A stretch of 64,000 nucleotides of DNA from Rhodosorus marinus (GCA_029953675.1 JAMWBK010000012.1:992001-1056000); one strand, 5' to 3'; shown: positions 23,056 through 34,730, counted from the stretch's first letter. Numbers and translations are program-made. The notes: generated by a model not told the origin, from the sequence alone.

Positions 23056-24166
23056 ATGTTGTGCTGGGAAGAGGGGGTGGAGAAGATGGTGGAAAGTTGT
23101 GGATTTGTTTTTGATGTTGGTGTTTGGAGAAGACGGAATGTTGGGGTTGGAGTGAAGCGATGTGGGGTGGATCGTAGTGCAAAGGTGTGGGCTGGTGGTG
23201 GTCGGGGTGGGGGTGCGTGGCTGCCGCCTCGAGGAGGAGGCTTTTTTGGACGATTTGGTGGCGATGGGGAGGGTGGCAAGCCAAACGATCGGTTCGTTTT
23301 GGGTTTGGGAATCGTTGGAGGTGTTGAGATTGCCAGATCGATTGAGAAAAGGTGAGCTCGTTCGGAAAACGCTTCTTCTTTTATGAATTTCGTGTATTGC
23401 TGAAGTATTGAACCTCAGTTTTTGTTTGCTACCTTTTTCTGGAACAAGTGAGGGGCTGGGTAGGCGTAATTTGAGCTGGCCGTACATCCTCATCGGCTTG
23501 AACATACTTGCGTTTATTTTGCAAGGTTTCATGGGGGATAAGCTGACGATGATGGGTGCCAAGGTGAATCGGGCTATTGCTGAGGGCCAGTTCTATCGGC
23601 TGCTAACGTCGATGTTCCTTCACGGATCTCTGGGACATCTCCTGGTGAATAGCCTGAGCACCTACAGCATCGGGCCGAGCGTGGAGAGCTGGTTTGGGAA
23701 AAGGCGGTTCATCGCACTCTACCTTTTCTCTGGCTTTTGCGGAAACCTGATGAGCTTCTACTTCCTCCCTCAGCCCTCCATTGGCGCTTCCGGCGCAGTC
23801 TTTGGACTCCTTGGTGCCCTCGCGTTCTTCCTTCTCCGACATCGAGGTCTCATACGAGGATCAGAACGCAATCTTACGAGGTTTGCATACGTGATTGCGA
23901 TTAACTTTGCCATGGTAGGAATCTCCACTCATTGTACTACCACCTACTCCTGTTCCGAAACGACAATACCCTCTAACCGACGTCTTTATGAACTTCTTCA
24001 GGGGCTCTCACCCAACTCTCAGATCGATAATTTCGGACACCTCGGAGGTCTCCTTGGAGGTGTTATGTTCTCCTACCTAATCGGTCCAAACCTCACCATC
24101 GAACGCGTCAGAGGCAGACCTGTCCTAGTCGACCGACCGCTGCTCACCCAGGCCATCCGTAAATGA
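23056..24166 (+). CDS. Plastid-type rhomboid protease
   Basis: Exons 23056-23351, 23449-23914 and 24002-24166 give 308 residues. The first exon is Gly/Arg rich and could be a transit peptide; its start is uncertain. The conserved core reads WPYILIGLNILAFILQ (TM1), LLTSMFLHGSLGHLLVNS (His and Asn of TM2), IGASGAVFGLLGAL (G-x-S-G catalytic Ser) and FGHLGGLLGG (catalytic His). Order and motifs match bacterial and plastid rhomboids such as plant RBL10. The second intron (23915-24001, 87 nt) is a multiple of three without a stop, so a retained form would add 29 residues before the catalytic-His helix. Confidence 0.87.
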
Positions 24167-24441
24167 ACTCAGAGTTGGAGACCCGACAGGCGATGAGGTG
24201 GTCATCGGTTGAGGAGACCCTCGTACTCGAGAATGGACCCGCTTGGAGGAGCTGGAGTCTTTCCTCAAGCGAAAATCAACCGGCAGAAACCGCATGGCGG
24301 CTCTCCGCTGATCTCCGAGATCCAATTTTTAACAGTGGCTGCTGAGTCAACGAGCCGCTTGACCGACACAAAGTCCCGAGCTGAGAAACGATCTAAGCTC
24401 GTTTGACATCGGCGTGTTCTCCTCCTTCTCTTAAAGTATGC

Positions 24442-24896
24442 TTATGCCCCTTTCCCAGTCGGAGCCTGGACGCGTGAATCTCGACCAGCTGTGAGATCGA
24501 CAAAGCGTTTGGTAGGCTTGTCTTTAGCTCCGGACTGATCAAGGATCGTGTCAATCCCCGCTGCGCTTGTCCCGTAGTTACTTGAAAGAGAGGATTGTGT
24601 TGCTATTGCTGTGAGGATGGCAGGAGTCAGGAGAAGGCCCATGGGAGGGAGCTTTGGACCAGACAACCAACCCCGATAGGTGCGCGCGTTACTGATCATT
24701 CAGAGCGTTTCCCTGGCGTCTGGGAAGTGTAGAATAGATGCTTGTTCGCTACTACGAGCTTGGCTGCAAACCGTTCGAGTTTGCGGAGACGGTCGCTCCC
24801 AGTAGCATATTCTTGCTTGTGAGACTCAGTCTCTACTGTTGTACTGTAGTATTCTGAATGTTTTTTGGATGCTAGAGCCAGGAGCAGCGAAACCAT
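24442..24896 (-). other. Two overlapping small ORFs, unknown
   Basis: A 66-residue frame (24896-24696) ends in TGA that overlaps by four bases (ATGA) the start of an 85-residue frame (24699-24442). The first is hydrophobic at its start, then basic. The second has one possible membrane segment (MGLLLTPAILTAIATQSSL). Neither matches a family I know. They may be two parts of one gene with a missed intron, or chance frames. Confidence 0.25.
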
Positions 24897-24980
24897 ATTT
24901 TTTGTAAACGGATGAGCCGCACCGCTGCCAAGCTGCGCTTTCAGCTGCTGTCGTTCGTTTTCGCTGTGTCTCGTTTTGTT

Positions 24981-25586
24981 CTACTTCATCCACTTTTCAA
25001 GTTTTTCATAGTTGCCCAAACGAATGACGTCCTTCTCCCTCGCGGTTTGGATCGCTTCATCGGTCGCGTCGGATGCACTCAGACCGTACTTTGTCACCAG
25101 CCAGGATGTTGCTGCTCTTGCTGAGCGACCCCTACGAGAGATTCATGAGCAAGCGTTGGTAGGCTGCCTTCTAATTTGCTGTGCGAGTTGTTGACCAACT
25201 TACTTTCCGCCCGTGCAATGGACGACGATTCTTTCGCCTGCGTTCTCCGCATCAGACATTGCTTTGAACACGTTGTCCCTTGCATTCTCGCTCTTCATCG
25301 GTACGTGAGTGCAGATCATCCCGTTCTCCTTGTACATATCAAAGAGCGAGGACGCGTAAAACGCCAGCTCGTTGTCATCCAGCAAACACAAGATCCGCTT
25401 GACATCATGATCCTTCATAAACGTGAACCATTCATCGATCTCGTCCTGCGGAGTAGCTCCAGGCGCATCGTTCTTCTTGTTCCCACCAGGCCGCTCACAG
25501 GTATACACAATCTCATCGCGACCAGAAATCGGTCCATAATTGAACGGCGCCCGCGATTCCGGCTTTGTCACAACGTCTTCAACCAT
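24981..25586 (-). CDS. Cys-dependent dual-specificity/tyrosine phosphatase-like protein
   Basis: Exons on the minus strand are 25586-25204 (donor GTAAGT) and 25131-24981, giving 177 residues from ATG 25586. The intron interrupts the active-site loop, which after splicing reads HCTGGKGR, the HCx5R signature of phosphatases that use a cysteinyl-phosphate intermediate. Upstream, WFTFMKDHDVKRILCLLDDNE fits the beta-strand before the general acid loop. The frame continues 5' of the ATG to a likely acceptor (TTTGCAG) at about 25613, so another exon, perhaps with a targeting peptide, may exist. Size and motif fit small DSP/CDKN3-like enzymes; the substrate is unknown. Confidence 0.82.
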
Positions 25587-25613
25587 ATTTTCACCCTCAA
25601 ATGATTCTTCTGC

Positions 25614-27013
25614 AAACAAAGCTCAGAGTGTGCTCCACAAGGTATCAGCAAAGGCACCCAAGCTATCAACGGACCAGGTTGATCAGTGTTCCGCAACCCC
25701 CACAGCGGTCCGGTAAGTGATTCCTTTGAAGACAATCATCTCAGAACGACCGGCCGCGGAGCCAACAGAAAAATATATTTAGTAGAAATATTTTCAAGGG
25801 ATTGGTAGTCGCGGACTTTTCAAAAGGGGTGACTGAGCAAGGCGTTGGGGTGGAGTTAGCTAATGAAACGGATCTGGTGTTGAAGCCATGGTGTAGTCAC
25901 CACTATACCGGTTCGAGGTGACGTGACCGTTTTCCTTTGATCGACTGCAGAGGGTCTAGGTTTGGAGCGCGGGGGAAGTCCCTGTGATTTGAACGTTCCT
26001 GGGATTAGATCGCAAGCGACCGTGGTTGGAAGGGGCTAGTTCATCGAGACGCTCGTCTTCCGATGACCGGCCATGGTCAGCACTGGAGTGGTCTGATAGT
26101 CATCAGGGGCCATCCGGGGACCTGTTTTGTTCTTGGCGGTTGTCGAATAGCAAGAGTGGCTTGTTCGTCCAAACATGGTAAGCTCCAATTAAAAGAGTTG
26201 GTGCAAGCTCTCTGCTCAGGCTTCTCCACAGCCTGTGATTGCCTGTACAGTCACCCGCTTCGTAAAGTTCAAAGCTGTAACGGGTCGCTATGGCGGTTCC
26301 TCAATCCATCTGCAATGTTCAATCCGCTTTCTCCCCCCACCCCTTTCCCAAAAACCCCCGCCCTTCTATTCCTAATATAATCAAAACAATATGACCAAAA
26401 TATCTCCCAACCACGATCAGTCCACACCCTGGCAATTACCCGCTAAAATCGCCACGCAATTCAATCCAATAACTACATAATGACTGATATATATTCATAT
26501 TCAATAATATTAACGCTAATCAATCTATTCATCAAACTGGCCCAGGGGTCCTAAATTCACAATGCCGTATATTCGTCACCTAATATTCTATCCATTATGA
26601 TACAATTATAAGTAAAAAAAAATTTATTGATGGATGGTCGTATGACGCTTAAATAGTAGACGACGCCGAGAACCCTACAGACAAAATTAATTGTCACCTC
26701 TAATATCAATCAATTAATATATATATATAGGTTTTTTAGAAACGATTTTGAGTATATTGGTGTTTAATGATTGATAGTTTTAGATGACGATTAGAAATGA
26801 ATAATTGGGTTGAAAAGGTGCCGCCGTTGAGAAAACGATGAGCAACACAAATGGCGTATTGGCTTTTGGGAAGGGAGAGTGAGGGCTACTAGGAATGAAG
26901 ACGGGCGAGTTGAGGTGGTTGAGGTTGGCAAGACAGGGGTTCCAAAGTTTTATTCCATTCTTAGTAGACAGCAGTGGTCCACCTGCTTTCCTTTTGTTCG
27001 GGGGTGTTGAAAG
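25614..27013. other. Spacer, partly AT-rich
   Basis: It lies between the divergent phosphatase and citramalate synthase genes. The minus strand at about 25738-25690 (MIVFKGITYRTAVG) could be the missing first phosphatase exon, but no donor in the right phase was found. From 26380 to 26830 the DNA is AT-rich with no gene signal. Confidence 0.4.
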
Positions 27014-29195
27014 ATGGTGGGGTTTGTCCAGGGCGGTACCCTGTTGGTACCGAATTTGAAGGGGCTGGGGGGGAAGGTTGGGGTGTGTTCCGGGTATGAT
27101 TTTCGAGGGAGGCTGAGACCGGTTGTTGGATCGCTGGAGGTCGAGGACGCTTCTGTGAGGCAGGCGTCTGTGGGTTGTGTGGATGGCGAGGAAGCAAGAT
27201 CTGGAACGTCGTTTGTAGACATTTATGACACGACGCTGAGAGATGGGTCGCAGGGTGAGGGAATTTCGTTGGCTGTGGAGGACAAGCTGCGAATTGCACA
27301 GAAGTTGGATGATTTTGGAGTGTCCTATATTGAAGGAGGATGGCCTGGATCAAACCCCAAGGATGCGGAATTTTTCGCGGCGATGAAGGAGATCAAGCTG
27401 AAATCTGCAAAGCTGTGCGCGTTTGGAAGCACGCGGTATAAGCACGTGACTTGTGCAGAGGATGCCAACATTCGTGCCCTTATTGAGGCACAGACTCCTG
27501 TCGTGACGATTGTGGGTAAGGCCTGGGACATGCAGGTTGAAGTCGTGCTTGAGGCGTCACTTGAGGAGAACCTGGCGATGATATCAGAGTCCGTCAGCTA
27601 TTTAAAGAAAAGAGGGAAGGAGGTCATGCTCGATGCCGAACACTTTTTCGACGGGTATTTGGCCAATCCAGCCTACGCTATGAGATGCCTCGATGCGGCC
27701 GGTGATGCAGGTGCGGACGTCGTAGTCCTCTGCGACACGAACGGTGGCTCGTCCCCGTGGGAGATAGGTCGGATTACCTTCGAAGTCGCTCGACATGTGG
27801 CTTGCAGGGTTGGAATCCACGCGCACAACGACATGGAGCTCGCTGTGGCCAACTCTCTCGCCGCGGTTAGGTCGGGTGCTTCTGTTGTGCAAGGGACAGC
27901 GAACGGATACGGGGAGAGAACCGGGAATGCGAACCTCATGAGCATCATGCCAGCTCTGCAGCTCAAGCTCGGGTACAAGTGCCTTCCAGAGAACAGCCTA
28001 GGCGGTCTTACCGAGCTCAGCAGGTTCATTGACGAGCAGGCAAATCGACCACACGTCACCTCGCGCCCGTTCGTAGGGAGCTCCGCCTTTGCACATAAGG
28101 GAGGCCTGCACGTCGCAGCGGTGATGAAGAATGAAAACACCTATCAACATATCGATCCTAAAGCTGTCGGTAAGGATTTCCGCTTTTCCAGTATACAGCT
28201 TCTTTCCAGTATATAGGTCCCTCAGAAGCACACCCCCCATTGCCTCTGGCGTTTGAGGGGACCGTTTCCGATTTCAAATCGAGGTTGCCTGCTGTCAAAT
28301 GTTCTGGTTCATTTCTTAGTCCTCCACCTTAACAGCGCAGCTTACTCGTGTATGGAACCGACCTGCGTGATCTTGAACAGGGAACCAGAAGCGCGTATTG
28401 GTTTCTGAACTCTCCGGACGAGGCAATATTGTACAAAAGGCTCAGGATTTGGGTCTCCTAAAGTCTGGAGAGGTGGTAGATGACGCGTGGAAACGCCGAT
28501 CGAAAGCCATCCTGCAGAGGATCAAAGAGCTGGAGAACCAGGGCTATACCTTTGAGGGCGCAGAGGCGAGCGTTGAGCTTATGATTAGGCGATCCTTGCC
28601 TGGCTATGAAGCTCCGTTCGAGCTTGTTGATTTCACTATTGTGTCCGGCAACAAGAAGGTAAGTGTGCAGGAGGGCCTGACTTTGTGAGCAAAAACTCTT
28701 TTCCTGCTCGGCTGGTGCGGATGTGGTCCTCAGTTCTGGCTTTTATCTTTTCTCTTTGCTGTTCGCCTTTTTCAGGAGATGGATGCGCGGGACCTAATCC
28801 CGTTCAGCGAGTCCCAGAGCTCCCAGGCGACAGTGAAGATGCGTGTGGTGACAGAGTGCACAGACGAGGATGGATGCCCTTTTGTGGAGACGTTTGAGGG
28901 ATCCGAGGGAAATGGACCGGTGAACGCGTTGAACAAGGCCATGATGAAGGCGCTAACTTCTGTATTTCCGTCAGTTCAAGCACTCACTCTGATCGATTAC
29001 AAGGTTCGTATTCTTGACAACGACATGGCAAGCGAGGCAACCACGAGGGTCATGATCGAGTTTATGGACGAAGAGCTCAAGCGCAAGTGGAGTTCAGTCT
29101 CTGCTCATCCCAACATCATCGTGGCAAGTGTAAACGCGCTTATGGACGGCTATGAGTATGGAATGCTCCTTAGGACGAATCCAACTCCAGGCTGA
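27014..29195 (+). CDS. cimA: Citramalate synthase (CimA type), probably plastid-targeted
   Basis: Exons 27014-28169, 28381-28658 and 28776-29195 give 617 residues. About 70 N-terminal residues lack homology and resemble a transit peptide. The HMGL-like TIM barrel follows: DTTLRDGSQGEGISL, GSNPKDAEFF, CDTNGGSSPWE, the metal-binding GIHAHNDMELAVAN, GTANGYGERTGNANL and FAHKGGLHVAAV. The spliced junction gives the linker block VGNQKRVLVSELSGRGNIVQ. The C-terminal third is the LeuA-type allosteric domain. The family condenses acetyl-CoA with pyruvate to (R)-citramalate, giving 2-oxobutyrate for isoleucine without threonine. The linker and spacing match CimA rather than 2-isopropylmalate synthase. 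Confidence 0.88.
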
Positions 29196-29500
29196 GTTTC
29201 CATCCTCCACCTAATTAGAAAGGAAACCAACCTGTTCTATTTATATCGTCGTATTCAGTTGGGGGAAGCCCCGACAGCCGAGAATTGTAGCCAGCTTCCT
29301 TGTTTTTAAAAACGCGAGGTTTTCTGTACGAACGTAAGCCCTTCGCGGGTCAGAAGTCGCTTTCGCAAGGATTTGAATTCTTCGCACGCAATGCATCGAC
29401 GGTCGAGCTCCGTCTATGTATCGCTACATTCGAGAGCTTATCGAGCATGGACATCTGAATGATCTATGCACATGGGCGGGTGGGGCTCGTCAAGTTCAAA
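29196..29500. other. Short spacer after citramalate synthase
   Basis: Presumed 3' untranslated region. A small plus-strand frame from 29416 (MYRYIRELIEHGHLNDLCTW) runs into the repeats that follow and is not supported. Confidence 0.35.
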
Positions 29501-29860
29501 CGCTCACCCTCTCCCGGTTGTTGTTGGACAAGTCCCGACTTGAAGACGGTAAGCGGAGGGTGCGTTGGCCGTGTGCGGAGGGGTGGGGGGAGGGTGCAGA
29601 TGAGCGTGAAAGCCGCAACGCGAAATCGTGAGCGACCTACCACTTGTCCGCGACAAAAAGTCCTCACTCCCACCTATCAACGTGGAGGCTCTGGATGGGT
29701 ACAGGAAGTGGACGGTACGTTGGTCGTGTAGGGAGGGGGGAGAAGTTGAAAACGAAAATCGAAAAATGAAATCGTGGAAAACATCCCGCACGTTCGGTAC
29801 CAAAGTCCTCGCTCGCGCCTATCAAGCTGGAGGCGCCGGATGGAATCCGACTGGTTTCCA
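29500..29860. repeat. Imperfect tandem repeat, about 150-bp unit, two copies
   Basis: Landmarks recur: GTTGGCCGTGTGCGGAGG near 29563 matches GTTGGTCGTGTAGGGAGG near 29721, and AAGTCCTCACTCCCACCTA near 29658 matches AAGTCCTCGCTCGCGCCTA near 29805. No open frame spans both. Confidence 0.65.
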
Positions 29861-30756
29861 GAGCCCGATGCTTCAGGGTAGGGAAATGCAGTGCAATGGA
29901 ATCCTTTTTCTCCAAACTTTCACTGCCCATAAAAATCAAAAACAAATAACGCCTATACCCAAAATTTAAAATTTACGTAAGTTATTAACCAATAGTTCAT
30001 TTTAAACTCTTCCATAGTTTAGAATAAGTCCCTTCCCTTTTATCTTCTCCCTTTAATTAGGCGAATAATAATATCCTATAAACAAAAAATTTAATATATA
30101 TTAGTAATTCCAATACCCTAAAAACCAACCAAATACTTCGAAGTTTTCAGAGTGCTAATTTATAATTTTAATCCATATTATGTTACCAATCTCATATCCA
30201 CAAATACCAGTTTATCCAATAAAATCCTTTTCTACATCAAATAATATTTTAATTTTAAAGCCGCACTGTGTTGTCTGTGACCTACACGATTTAAAATCTG
30301 TTTATATGTCACCTATTTAAAACCCCTATTTATTAAATGATTGATATAACTATGGTTTTTAAGTAATAAAAAAGATATATGGATACATTTTAGATTGATT
30401 TTATGATGACGTTTATCTTTATATAATGAAAAATTTGGAAACTGTCGGGAAGAAGATGCACTGGTTGGGGGTTTTCGTTTACCGAAGCTCTTCTTGTTTC
30501 TTCAGAGTCTTTTGGGGGGAGGAAAACGGGCGGTACTTTTTTTCTTGGGAAAGCTTTGATAAGGAGGGGAAGAGTTGGTAGGATTGGGTGGGAGGTAAGG
30601 GGTAGGGAGGAGGAGGAAGAGGAAGGGAGAAGATTGTGGATCTTTGAAGTCTGGGGCTTTTTGTGACTGACTGACGTGGTGGGGTTGATTTTGAGTGAAG
30701 TTGTGTTTTCGGGGTGACGGTTGGGGGTTGAGGGTGGTGGGGGGGGAGGAATACCG
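29861..30756. other. AT-rich spacer
   Basis: 29930-30440 is strongly AT-rich with no coding sense. 30480-30750 is purine-rich on the plus strand and lies just upstream of the Mpv17 gene. The antisense proline-rich frames there are composition artefacts. Confidence 0.5.
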
Positions 30757-31659
30757 ATGGCGAGTAATGCAAGTGCGAGCGAAATGGTCTTGGTAAAGGC
30801 TTGGCAGGGTTACTTGGGCAAGTTGGACTCGAGTCCGTTGTTGACAAAGGTGGGGTGGGGGGGGGGGTGTTTTTTGTTTTCTCTCTGCCGTGGACCTGCT
30901 TGTGTTTGCAAAGTTTCTATGGGAATCGATTCTGATGTTCGGTTTGATCTGTCTCTGTTTTGTACCGCGAACTTTAGTCAATTTCTGCGGCCGTTCTGTC
31001 GATCGTTAGCAGTCTCGTAGGAAAGTCGATTGCCAAGGAGAAGATCAAGCCGAAGAGTATTATTGACGAGTTTTGCGTCGGGCTGATCTTGAGGTATGAA
31101 TATCTTGGTCATGAAGGGATGAAAACATAAGACAAGAACCTAAATGCTCTCATCGTTGGAAACCATCTTCGCAAAGGGGTCCTCTCGTGCACTGGTTTCA
31201 CACGTTCTTAGACAAAGTCGTGTTCAGGAGAGCCAACCAGAAAAACAAGATCGTCGTCATCGCCAAGGTCCTTCTCGACCAGCTCCTCTTCGCTCCAATC
31301 TTCATATCTCTCTACTTTTATCTGTCCGGCATCATGTCTGAAAAGAAGGTACACGTCCGCCCATCATCTCTCTCACAATGACGTCGCAGGTCTCCACATG
31401 GGCTGTTGTTCTAACAGAAACTCTAATTTATCAGATCTCGGACATCTCGAAGAGCATCAAGAAAGACCTCTGGGGCGTCATGAAGGGCAACTGGGGAGTT
31501 TGGGTACCAGCCAACGTCATCGGATATGGCCTGATTCCTCTAAACCTCAGGGTTTTGTGGGGTAACATCATTAACATATTCTGGACGGCGTACCTGATTA
31601 CCAAGGTGAACAAGAAGTCTACTGTGAAAGCTGGTCAGGATAACGGACAAGTCAGCTAG
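30757..31659 (+). CDS. Mpv17/PMP22 family membrane protein
   Basis: Exons 30757-30849, 30978-31093, 31177-31348 and 31435-31659 give 201 residues. The protein starts MASNASASEMVLVKAWQGYL and shows the family landmarks LDSSPLLTK, RGPLVHWFHTFLDK, DQLLFAPIFISLYFYLSG, and in the last exon the W-rich block DLWGVMKGNWGVWVPANVIG with IPLNLRVLWGN. Four hydrophobic segments are expected. Members sit in the inner mitochondrial, peroxisomal or plastid membrane and form channels or affect small-molecule flux. The N-terminus is short and has no clear presequence. Confidence 0.88.
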
Positions 31660-32317
31660 ATTCTTGTTGAACCGCGAGGGAGTTGTTGCGGTGCTGCTAC
31701 CACCACAACATCGTGCATCGAGTTTTTTGGGGGGAGGGGGGAGAGAGAGAGCGGAATGCCAGGCATAGCCGTCGTCGTTGATAGCGCGATGGGCAACTTT
31801 TTGAATCCCGAATTTGGTTGGAAAAGTCATGGCGTTGAGGGCGAATCGATCGACCGCGTAGTTGTGATTGGGAAGTTCGTCATGCACTCGGCCTTGCGAG
31901 ACATTGCGGGAGAAGTTTCTGGTTGTAGAGAAGACCAAATAGCTCGTCTCAGATAGCTTGCTAGATAGTGCTTCTTCCTACTCATGTGCATTGTCTGCCT
32001 GAAAGTCGAGAGAAAGTTATCTAGAACGTCCTAAAATCCTGTTTTGCACTAAAAAGCCCGTCCTTCACAGAAAATACCTTGTTTTTGCTCGTTGGCTTTA
32101 ATTTGGTTAGCAATCTGTTCGGTAGACGATGCTCACACAAAAGATATCGACATGACGTGGTAGAGAGACCCTTTGTCTCTCTGTAATCCCACTGAGAACG
32201 TGGAGAATCCGCCTGTTTGTTAAGTCTACCGTCGTGGGTGAACGGAGGCCCCAGCAAATCGTAATCACATCTCATTTCCGTTTCTCCCTTTTCAGCTCCC
32301 TTAGAGGACTCATTCCT
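31660..32317. other. Convergent spacer
   Basis: It lies between the 3' ends of the Mpv17 gene and the one-helix protein gene. No supported frame or repeat is seen. Confidence 0.45.
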
Positions 32318-32614
32318 CTACTTGCCGGTGATACGATTGACCAGTTCAAAGATTGTCGGATGGGACGGGTCGATGATCTCAACGAGGACAATAACCACAA
32401 ACGCGATCATGGCTATTCTACCGTTCAACTTCTCAGAGTAGTGAACGAATCCAAGCTTTCTTGTATCAGGATCCTCCATATTGTTCGTTTCCTTCGCCAT
32501 CGAAACTCTCGAACCACCCCTCGTCCTCACACGCCTAGCCACCGCCCCCGATTGACCAACAACCTTCGCACCAACCCTCCCTCCCAAAATAATTCCGCTA
32601 CCTACAAAAGCCAT
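32318..32614 (-). CDS. One-helix LHC-like (HLIP/OHP) chlorophyll-binding protein
   Basis: The frame is 98 residues and intronless. The first about 40 residues are basic and Gly/Ser rich with a likely plastid cleavage site before SMAKE. A single chlorophyll-binding helix follows: EKLNGRIAMIAFVVIVLVEI, containing the E-x-x-N-x-R-x-AM signature shared by cyanobacterial HLIPs and LHC helix 1. A short tail (FELVNRITGK) ends it. Such proteins bind pigment in photosystem assembly and photoprotection in the thylakoid. This is the strongest sign that the organism has a plastid. Confidence 0.88.
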   Translation of the reverse strand: MAFVGSGIILGGRVGAKVVGQSGAVARRVRTRGGSRVSMAKETNNMEDPDTRKLGFVHYSEKLNGRIAMIAFVVIVLVEIIDPSHPTIFELVNRITGK

Positions 32615-34299
32615 CTCTTCAAAAAAACCAAAATCCCCCCACAGAACCCAGATCCCTCACTAGAACAGTTGATTCGCTCGTACCTAATATCCTCTTCACA
32701 CACACTTAACCTCTCCCTCTCTCTCCCAAACCACGTAAAGGAACTCACCAAACTCTGCTCCCCCTCCCCCTCATTGCCACCCCCCCGCCGGAGAACCTCC
32801 TCTTTTGTTTCCATCCACATAGTAAACATTGGCCACTAAACTCTGGCCAAGTAATTTATCCCTTTTTTCTTGATCTACTCACAAGTTCTTATATAATTCA
32901 CATATTATTTCAACATTTAAAACACAAGAAAAACGCCAATCGGAAACCATGCTCGCCAAAAATAAACCTACCGGGGGCTATGTTTTAATACATTTCTAAT
33001 ATCATTTAAGTATTTACACTTAATGTGATGATGAGCGGAAATAAAGTAAGGGGTAATGCGTGTTCACGATGAAATTTTGTCTTCGAATATAACTGTGAGG
33101 ACTTGGTAGTATAGGACACGTGCAAAAATTTCATGTGACTATTGGGTAGATTTTAATATTTTGTAACATTTGGAATAAGGACACGCGTCACTTCGCAGAG
33201 ACCGGATTGGGCAGGGATTCTCTAAATTCTGCTGTACTAATGGTACTATCTATGGTATCGGTTTGGGTCCGGCTTGGGTGCTGACAAGAGAGCAGTTGGA
33301 CGTCTGGGCGATTGAAGGGAGAGGTTATCATTGTCCTATCGTCATCGTACGAGCATATTTGTACCGCATGATCTCAAGATCCTTCTTCAGGGCTCTGTGC
33401 CGGGTTCTCCTCGCCTGTTTCAGTCCTTTTTTTCGTCTTCGCCTTCTGGCCCTTGTACGGCCATCCCCTCTAACTGCTCCATATAGAATTCCTCCCCTAA
33501 ATCCTCATAGAGAATGCAGTCCGTACGTCCAACCGCTCTGCATAGAGGTCTTCTGCTGCTGCAACTGTGAGTAGCAGGTTCAGACTGTTGATGTCTAGTG
33601 TCGGCGAGAACGTTCGCTGAAAGTCCATGTACTTGGTTTAGGCGAACCCCCTTTTGCTCCTCAGCCTGGCTTATATATCTGGACCAAACCGTCCTGGCCC
33701 TTGTTTCAACTTTAAAATGAATCGAGTCTTAAGGGCTTTCATTCCTCGTTCCTCGTTCCCTCTTCTCGAGGCTCCAGGTCTACCTTCCTGCACCGATCTC
33801 GTTTCCTCAGCGTCGTTCACTATGAACGGTTCCTTAACTTCATAAAGGGTGTATCCCTTTCTCAGAGCTTCCAAACTCTGGGTCTTTGGCTCATCCTCCG
33901 GCAAGTCCTCGTTTTCGATGTCTGCGTTGATCTGGAGTCCTCTCGCCTGATTTAGAGCCCTCGTCATATTTGTTGGCGCAGTAGCTGTTTTATGCCTCTT
34001 TAGTTATGTCTCTTGTTGCTTTATCTTAGAGTCTCCCTCATTAGTATGTCAATGACCTTGGCTTCTACAAGAATCAAACTTGGTTAAGCCCAATGCTTCT
34101 AAGTCACTTCATGGTCACACGTGTGTCTCGATTCAACACGTTAGTTCCCGTTCTAGAGCCTGCACGCTCATTGACTCCATCAACATGTTTCAGGGCCATG
34201 TGCAGGGATGGCAACTGTCGGCAGCTCTGACAAAGTCCTCATGGTGGTAGGAGTCGCTTCGATTGTGCACGTTTGCTGGTAATATTCATGTGCCCTGTC
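32615..34299. other. Spacer without recognised gene
   Basis: 32840-33200 is AT-rich. A TATA-like TTATATAT lies at 33671-33678. A minus-strand open frame at 33967-33671 is charged and coiled-coil-like (IENEDLPEDEPKTQSLEALR), but nothing identifies it. Position 34300 begins a region of secreted-protein relics and retroelements. Confidence 0.35.
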
Positions 34300-34730
34300 A
34301 GCACGAACTTTTTTGCAGAGGGGAGCGATTGATCACACCGACCGTTGAAGAATCCATCGGAGTCCATAATTTCAATTCGTTGACGCAGGAGCGGTAACTG
34401 AAGAAGAGGTTCTTGTTCAAGGTTGGGTTGCGGTCGCCACCTTTCTTAGAAGTTCTTAGAAATAGGGACTTGCGTTTGATGTAGTAGGCGGTAACTCCAA
34501 CGCACGAATCAGACTCCCCAGCCAAAAGCCGTCCTTGTCTGGTAGGTTTCGACCCCATGGAACTTGGACTTGTAGTCCAATGGCGCTCGCATCGTTCGCC
34601 TGTGAAACCTCAGAATTTTGTCAACACAGGTACCTCCGTTCCGACAGGGGTTTGGTGCACACTCGTTCCCATCTTCAATCGGCTCCGTACGGAACGTTGC
34701 GTATCTGGAACAGGAAACACTAGTAAATCG
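34300..34730 (-). pseudogene. EGF-C2 fragment related to the astacin-C2-EGF-C2 locus
   Basis: The minus strand encodes an EGF start ([20 protein letters not shown], about 34690-34630) followed, after a frame break, by a C2-like stretch (KSLFLRTSKKGGDRNPTLNK, then NLFFSYRS). Both match the end of the locus at 47830-49379, including at the nucleotide level. The EGF lacks its second half and the C2 is out of frame, so this is a partial dead copy. Confidence 0.7.

Noticed and set aside
22262-23562. Three long overlapping minus-strand ORFs (403, 340 and 305 residues)
   Set aside because: All three frames are open over the same purine-rich repeat DNA, with low-complexity Pro/Ser/His/Thr composition and no domains. 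The plus strand holds a real rhomboid gene at the edge.
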